DNA from: JBEIQE01 sp040376705
GTDB lineage: Bacteria; Pseudomonadota; Alphaproteobacteria; UBA2400
Length of the DNA: 64,000 nt
Assembly (NCBI GenBank): GCA_040376705.1
Contig: JBEIQE010000007.1
Span: 62,001 to 126,000, forward strand
Direction of reading: 5' to 3'
The notes beneath the pieces were generated by a model. That model had not been told where the DNA came from and did not search any database. It saw only the letters and a list, made by a program, of their open reading frames with translations. Made by a program: the position numbers and the translations under genes. Shown here one piece after another: positions 59,884 through 64,000 of this stretch (position 1 is its first letter; every line of letters begins with the position of its first letter).

Positions 59884-60708
59884 TTACACCGCAGGGGTAT
59901 CGCCTCTTTTACCCGGCCTTACGTGGCAGATATCACCATTCGCTGCATCTACTGTCAGGCGCGTAACGGCGCGCGTGGCACTGTCCCATACTGTGCCATA
60001 AAGGCCGGCGACTGACTCGATATCGTAATTCTTTTTAGGCTCAATGACGGGCGCCATGGCTTTACCCAGCTCACTGTTCCATTGGCGCATATCGAGCGTG
60101 GCAAGCACGACCTCGGAGAGGTCTATGATATGCGGATAGGTACCGATACTGCGCATACGCTCAAACGCGGCGCGTAACGGCTCGACATCTGCCTTCAACA
60201 CCCCGCCATGTGCTGCATGCGGCAAACAGATATTGGCAAAATGCAGCATGAGATGCGCGCCATCCTGCGCGCGGCGGAATTCATCGGGGGTTCTGGCAAT
60301 CTCGAACTCATCCTGCAAGCGCTCGCCAATCATGCGCATGGCAATGGCGACCGAGCCCAGCTCATGGCGCTCGTTACCGGCTAGATAACCAATCTCATCA
60401 AATACCACACCGGTGCCGAACATGATTTCGGCTTTCTCACTAGCGCTGAGCTTGGGCATATCAGCTGGTGGCTGCGCACCTGTTGCGTAGTTCATGTCGA
60501 GATCAGACAGCAGGTGCTTGAGTGTATAAGCCCCTTCCGGCTTTTGCGGCGGGAACAGACGATCGAGATAGTCAAATACATTAAGTACCGTCGGCGCATC
60601 TCGGCAGGTGGCTACATGCTCGAACATATCGGTAAGGGTGGCGAGCGTCTGCTCGCGGCGAGCATCCGTCACCATGTGGCGGAACTGATCAACCGGCAAG
60701 CTCATCAT
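59884..60708 (-). CDS. Unknown protein, third gene of the 61894-59884 unit
   Basis: 274 residues, not recognised. Soluble and largely helical; a segment AEIMFGTGVVFDEIGYLAGNERHELGSVAIAMRMIGERL stands out. AGGAG lies 8 nt before ATG 60708. Convergent with hisS (3 bp apart). Cotranscribed with the two upstream unknown genes. Confidence 0.65.
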   Translation of the reverse strand: MMSLPVDQFRHMVTDARREQTLATLTDMFEHVATCRDAPTVLNVFDYLDRLFPPQKPEGAYTLKHLLSDLDMNYATGAQPPADMPKLSASEKAEIMFGTGVVFDEIGYLAGNERHELGSVAIAMRMIGERLQDEFEIARTPDEFRRAQDGAHLMLHFANICLPHAAHGGVLKADVEPLRAAFERMRSIGTYPHIIDLSEVVLATLDMRQWNSELGKAMAPVIEPKKNYDIESVAGLYGTVWDSATRAVTRLTVDAANGDICHVRPGKRGDTPAV

Positions 60709-60719
60709 CGCAATTGCTC

Positions 60720-61292
60720 CTAATGCATGTGCCGCTGCAGCGTGCGCTGTGCGACACGCGCCAGTGCATCGAGGTGCGGGGCGCCTTTAACCAAGGGCCT
60801 GCGCCTACCTTCGGGCATATTCAGGCGTGCTTGCAAAAGCGCAGTCGACTGATTGACCAGCTCCTCAACCTGCGGATCGGGCTGGGTATCAAGCAGGCGC
60901 AGTGCGGTGTCGATAATCGGGTCGGCATATACGTCCTGAATACGTCCATCGCGTCCACGCGGCGCGGCGGTTTCGGCATAAACCAGCAACACGCAGGCAT
61001 CATGCTGCAATACCTGACGATACGGGCCACTGCTTTGCGCTGCATTGACGATTACCAGCTCGGCCATTTCGGTAAAGGCACGCGAGACAGCGCCATACTC
61101 GGGGTTGTTGCTACCCGCCGCCAGCGCCACATGCGTGAGGGTTGCATGCATATCGTCGTTCAGCTCGAGCTGGGTACTCAGCTCGCCGATATCTTCCTGC
61201 AGGTTTTCCAGCCGCTGTGCACCGGGCTCGGCAAAACGTGCGAACATGTGGTTGAAGATACTGGAGACTTCGGCCTCTTGAACAATTGCCAT
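60720..61292 (-). CDS. Unknown protein, second gene of the unit
   Basis: 190 residues, not recognised; helical, with no signal peptide. ATG 61292 has AGGGG 6 nt upstream; GTG 61298 is possible. Ends in a basic stretch (RVAQRTLQRHMH). 11 bp separate it from the next gene. Confidence 0.62.
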   Translation of the reverse strand: MAIVQEAEVSSIFNHMFARFAEPGAQRLENLQEDIGELSTQLELNDDMHATLTHVALAAGSNNPEYGAVSRAFTEMAELVIVNAAQSSGPYRQVLQHDACVLLVYAETAAPRGRDGRIQDVYADPIIDTALRLLDTQPDPQVEELVNQSTALLQARLNMPEGRRRPLVKGAPHLDALARVAQRTLQRHMH

Positions 61293-61300
61293 GATCACCC

Positions 61301-61894
61301 CTACTTCAGGCCATTGGTCATAACGCCCAACGCTTTGGCCGCGCGGTTGGCAATATGGCCGTAGTAATTGAGCTGCTGGTGCTCGGTACGCAGGCAGGTC
61401 ATGCCGGAGGCTGTGCGGCAGGCCTCAATAAGCGGGCGGCCACCCTCCGGGCTCATGTTTAAAAGCGGCTGATAGAGACCATCGACCATGCTGCGCGTCA
61501 GCTCAAGCGGCTGCCCGCTTGCATCGCGTGGTTGGCTCATGCCGGCCATGCTGGCCATAGTCAGCGCATTTGCAATTGTCTCGCCGCGCTCAAACCCTTT
61601 CAGCTTATCTGCTTTTTGCGAAAGGGCGACACTCACCTGCGCAAAGGCAATCGAGACATACGCAAAGCGCCGATCGGCCTGACCGGCAAAAGTGCTGATG
61701 CCGAACAGCAGCGAAGCGATACCCTGCGGGCCTTGCGCATCAGGACGTATCATCTCGCCAAACAGCGGCGCATAGGCGCGCGCACTATCAACGGGTGAAT
61801 TGAATCGCGCGAGGTACTCGAAGAAGTTTGAAACAACGCCCGCCGATGAATTCTCCTCGGGCACCGTACCTGCCGGATCTGTTTGTGCTGCCAT
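61301..61894 (-). CDS. Unknown protein, first gene of the unit
   Basis: 197 residues, not recognised; helical with many Met/Ala (IANALTMASMAGMSQ) and two cysteines (EACRTASGMTC). Its ribosome-binding site AGGGG is buried in a 7-bp hairpin (see 61899-61925), implying translational control. Lies just downstream of pheA. Confidence 0.63.
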   Translation of the reverse strand: MAAQTDPAGTVPEENSSAGVVSNFFEYLARFNSPVDSARAYAPLFGEMIRPDAQGPQGIASLLFGISTFAGQADRRFAYVSIAFAQVSVALSQKADKLKGFERGETIANALTMASMAGMSQPRDASGQPLELTRSMVDGLYQPLLNMSPEGGRPLIEACRTASGMTCLRTEHQQLNYYGHIANRAAKALGVMTNGLK

Positions 61895-61898
61895 TTTA

Positions 61899-61925
61899 TA
61901 CCCCTGTTCTATTTTTATAGGGGTA
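61899..61925 (-). promoter_or_regulatory. SD-masking hairpin before the three-gene unit
   Basis: In the minus-strand RNA, UACCCCU (61925-61919) pairs perfectly with AGGGGUA (61905-61899) across a 13-nt loop. AGGGG is the ribosome-binding site, 6 nt before the ATG at 61894. Confidence 0.6.
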
Positions 61926-61962
61926 CGCTAGACCTCACGCAGGGCCTATGGCAAGCGCCGAT

Positions 61963-62808
61963 TTACTCGATCAGCTGGCGACGGAACGGATGGCCCGCAT
62001 AGGTACCCAAAATCTTAACCTCTGACGCAAAGAAGTTAAGCTCCTCAAGCGCGAGTTGTAGCGGGCGCTCTTCGGGGTGGCCTTCAACATCGATATAAAA
62101 TTGCGCAGCATCGAACCGGCCGCCCACAAGATAGCTCTCGATTTTGGTAATGTTCACGCCGCAGGTCGCAAAGCCACCCAAAGCTTTATATAACGCAGCC
62201 GGTACCGAGCGTACCTTAAACAGCAGCGATGTGATGCAGAAAGTACCCGGGCGCGGCAAGTGTGGCTCACGCGCCAAAATGAGAAAGCGCGTGGTATTAT
62301 CCGGCATATCGGCAATATCCGCCGCCAGCGAATGCAGGCCGTAGATATCACCCGCGAGGGAAGAGGCAATACCGCCTACCGTCTTGTCGCCTTTAATCGC
62401 CACCTCTTTACTGCCGCCAGCGGTGTCGCTGGTGGGTATGCCTTTAATGCCATGTTTGGCCATGAACTTGCGGCACTGGGTAAGTGCCTGAATATGGCTT
62501 TTTACGGTTTTGATATCCTCGAGCTTGGCCTCTTTAAGACCGAGCAGATGGTGCAGCACACGCTGGTAATGCTCGCCCACAATCACCAAACCGCCTTCAG
62601 GCAGAATGTGGTGGATATCAGCTACGCGCCCAGCAATCGAGTTTTCAACCGGAATCATCGCGTATTTGGCGCGGTGATCACGCACAGCGGCAAAGGCCTC
62701 TTCAAAGCTGGGACACGAGAGCGTGTCCATGGCCGGATAGACCGAGCGGCACGCCAGGTCAGCATAAGCGCCGGGCACACCCTGAAACGCGATTAAATTA
62801 TCGGTCAT
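61963..62808 (-). CDS. pheA: Prephenate dehydratase
   Basis: 281 residues, monofunctional (no chorismate mutase domain). Converts prephenate to phenylpyruvate. FQGVPGAYADLA, PVENSIAGRVADIHH, and the TSDTAGG and DNTTRFL segments are typical; the C-terminal ACT domain has ITKIESYLVGG (usually ESRP). GAGGAG is the ribosome-binding site for ATG 62808; structured repeat copy B lies just before it. Confidence 0.95.
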   Translation of the reverse strand: MTDNLIAFQGVPGAYADLACRSVYPAMDTLSCPSFEEAFAAVRDHRAKYAMIPVENSIAGRVADIHHILPEGGLVIVGEHYQRVLHHLLGLKEAKLEDIKTVKSHIQALTQCRKFMAKHGIKGIPTSDTAGGSKEVAIKGDKTVGGIASSLAGDIYGLHSLAADIADMPDNTTRFLILAREPHLPRPGTFCITSLLFKVRSVPAALYKALGGFATCGVNITKIESYLVGGRFDAAQFYIDVEGHPEERPLQLALEELNFFASEVKILGTYAGHPFRRQLIE

Positions 62809-62823
62809 ATTTTCTCCTCTTTC

Positions 62824-62864
62824 GCAAACACGTCGTCGCGGGCTTATGCCCGCTCGGGGTTTGC
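62824..62864 (-). repeat. Intercistronic structured repeat, copy B (kdsB-pheA)
   Basis: 41 bp: outer stem GCAAAC 62824-62829 / GTTTGC 62859-62864, the same GCAAACACGTCGTC left segment as copy A, inner perfect 6-bp stem GCGGGC/GCCCGC with loop TTAT. It abuts the kdsB stop codon. Confidence 0.7.
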
Positions 62865-63619
62865 TAGTAATTTCCTTTAGCAACCATCTCGCGTGCCAGT
62901 GCCAGCTCGGCGGGTGTATCTACACCCAGCGGCACTTCGGCCACAACTGCGGCGTCTATACGCATGCCGGCGGCCAAGGCGCGCAACTGCTCGAGCTTCT
63001 CGCGCTTTTCAAGTTCAGCAGGGGGCAGCTTCACAAAATTCTCGAGAGCATCGCGGCGGTAGCCATACAGGCCAATATGATGCCAGTAAGGACCCTCATG
63101 TGCGGGCACGACATTACGGCTGAAGTACAGCGCGCGGCCACCCGTGCCACCTTCCTTGATCTCAACCACTGCCTTCACGATGGCAGGGTTGTTACGGTCG
63201 GCTGCATGCATAATCGGGGCGATGGCGGTTGCAATATCCACATCCGGGTTGATCAGCGCGCGGTACACTGCCTTGATGGTGTCGGGCTCAACGGTCGGCA
63301 GGTCGCCCTGCACGTTAATAATGGCATCGTACTGGCCGGTGGGGTCACATTTGGTCAGCGCTTCGTAAATCCGGTCGGAGCCTGAGGGGTGGTTAGGATT
63401 GGTCAAAACCGCCTCGCCGCCCGCTTTTTTAACCGCCTCGAGGATTTCAGGCTCGGCACAGGCTACAAAAACCGGACCTAACTGTGCGGCAACCGCACGC
63501 TGATACACCCGCACAATCATGGGAAGGCCCATAATATCGGCCAAAGGCTTGTTTGGCAGGCGGGTGGAGGCCATTCGGGCCGGAATGAGGATGACGGGGC
63601 GTGAGGGGGCAGTGCGCAT
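62864..63619 (-). CDS. kdsB: 3-deoxy-manno-octulosonate cytidylyltransferase
   Basis: 251 residues from ATG 63619. Activates KDO as CMP-KDO for lipid A inner core. The start VILIPARMASTRLPNKPLADIMGLPMI is the signature; NVQGDLP, YWHHIGLYGYRR and EKLEQLRAL follow. The frame reaches 63733 but the extension has no family counterpart and the start has no clear ribosome-binding site. Confidence 0.95.
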   Translation of the reverse strand: MRTAPSRPVILIPARMASTRLPNKPLADIMGLPMIVRVYQRAVAAQLGPVFVACAEPEILEAVKKAGGEAVLTNPNHPSGSDRIYEALTKCDPTGQYDAIINVQGDLPTVEPDTIKAVYRALINPDVDIATAIAPIMHAADRNNPAIVKAVVEIKEGGTGGRALYFSRNVVPAHEGPYWHHIGLYGYRRDALENFVKLPPAELEKREKLEQLRALAAGMRIDAAVVAEVPLGVDTPAELALAREMVAKGNY

Positions 63620-63735
63620 GGTGGTAAGCAAACTGCGGCAGCTCCTGCTCGCAGTCAAGTATTTGGGCGGGCTGCTCTCGACAATTCCCAGCCAAGTGAG
63701 TATGTTAGCCCCGATTTTATTTATTGGAGACACAA

Positions 63736-64000
63736 ATGGGTGGCATGGAATTCAACAAGATCATGGGCGCAGCCATTATGGCGCTGCTTATTGCCATGCT
63801 CGCCGGCTTCTTTGCCGACAAGATTGTCGCCCCGCAGCAGCTGGCCGAGAATGTCTATAAAGTAGAAGGTGTAGCCGCTGCCACCATCTCTGGCGAAGCC
63901 GCCGCCCCTGTACTTGCTGCCGATATTTCGGCCCTGTTTGCCACCGCCGATGTAGCCCGCGGCGAAACCCTGGCCAAGGCCTGCGCGGCCTGCCACAGCT
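63736..64000 (+). CDS. Membrane-anchored cytochrome c (3' end outside window)
   Basis: At least 88 residues. GGAGA precedes ATG 63736. An N-terminal membrane helix (IMGAAIMALLIAMLAGFFADKIV) anchors it; a Gly/Ala linker leads to RGETLAKACAACHS, the CxxCH heme c motif cut by the window edge. The layout resembles CycM/cytochrome c552-type membrane cytochromes that link the bc1 complex to the oxidase. Divergent from kdsB. Confidence 0.85.
   Translation, partial: MGGMEFNKIMGAAIMALLIAMLAGFFADKIVAPQQLAENVYKVEGVAAATISGEAAAPVLAADISALFATADVARGETLAKACAACHS

Noticed and set aside
1..64000. tRNA or rRNA genes, CRISPR arrays, insertion sequences, integrases
   Set aside because: Looked for cloverleaf arms, regularly spaced short repeats and transposase motifs in the gaps; none found, although small or degenerate examples could be missed by eye.

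Overview
The window is one chromosomal stretch of an alphaproteobacterium. The support is a ChpT-type phosphotransferase, the alphaproteobacterial style of DnaA, a separate ScoB-type CoA-transferase subunit, the lspA / DUF3035 / M16-M16 run, and the neighbourhoods dnaB-alr and radA-cvpA. Coding is dense, with many ATGA or TAATG overlaps, and there are no rRNA genes, recognisable tRNAs, insertion sequences or CRISPR arrays. I cannot assign it below class. A DotA/TraY homologue and IncI-thin-pilus-like prepilins are unusual company for a housekeeping chromosome segment.

Layout. 1-2629: the end of an unknown gene, a peroxiredoxin-fold/2OG-oxygenase fusion and a class V aminotransferase. 2777-4960: rpsT and dnaA, with a good promoter, a perfect DnaA box and a 22-bp palindrome. 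4964-8528: accessory genes (an AT-rich membrane protein, a GNAT acetyltransferase, two paralogous lipoproteins, an orphan scoB, an unknown gene). 8529-12142: a candidate anti-Shine-Dalgarno sRNA and a TadG-like von Willebrand A protein carrying a cysteine-rich repeat block. 12167-18635 (minus strand): chpT-cheA-cheW-cheY-cheB-cheR. 18700-25503: a structured intergenic element, a DotA/TraY-like membrane protein and two tandem prepilin/adhesin genes, the first broken or phase-switched at a C6 tract. 25619-29462: yfgM-like, bamB, der and a stand-alone MshEN-like domain. 29459-34449 (minus): radA, an ankyrin protein, cvpA, an SDR and a rhomboid. 34506-41354: an envelope-related insertion (S66 peptidase, EamA half transporter, mlaF/mlaE, ATP-grasp ligase, two M48 lipoprotein peptidases, a prepilin) that separates radA from alr-dnaB. 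41370-43918: alr and dnaB, with an inverted DnaA-box pair upstream of dnaB. 44064-48942: rluB, rsmD, unknown genes, a methyltransferase and mutL. 48939-56441 (minus): a pentapeptide protein, pgi, an M16 pair, a DUF3035 lipoprotein, lspA and a kinase-less ribF. 56537-64000: unknown genes, an alpha/beta hydrolase, hisS, a three-gene unknown operon behind an SD-masking hairpin, pheA, kdsB and the start of a membrane-anchored cytochrome c.

How parts fit. The che operon plus ChpT form a phosphorelay, although no chemoreceptor is visible. DnaA boxes upstream of both rpsT-dnaA and dnaB suggest that DnaA controls its own initiation machinery. DotA/TraY and the PilV/PilS-like prepilins look like scattered pieces of an IncI-type secretion and thin-pilus apparatus. 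A 41-42 bp structured element occurs twice, each time just after a stop codon and just before the next gene's ribosome-binding site (dnaB/alr and kdsB/pheA), and its inner stem is preserved by compensatory changes.

All functional assignments come from reading motifs by eye; no database search was possible.
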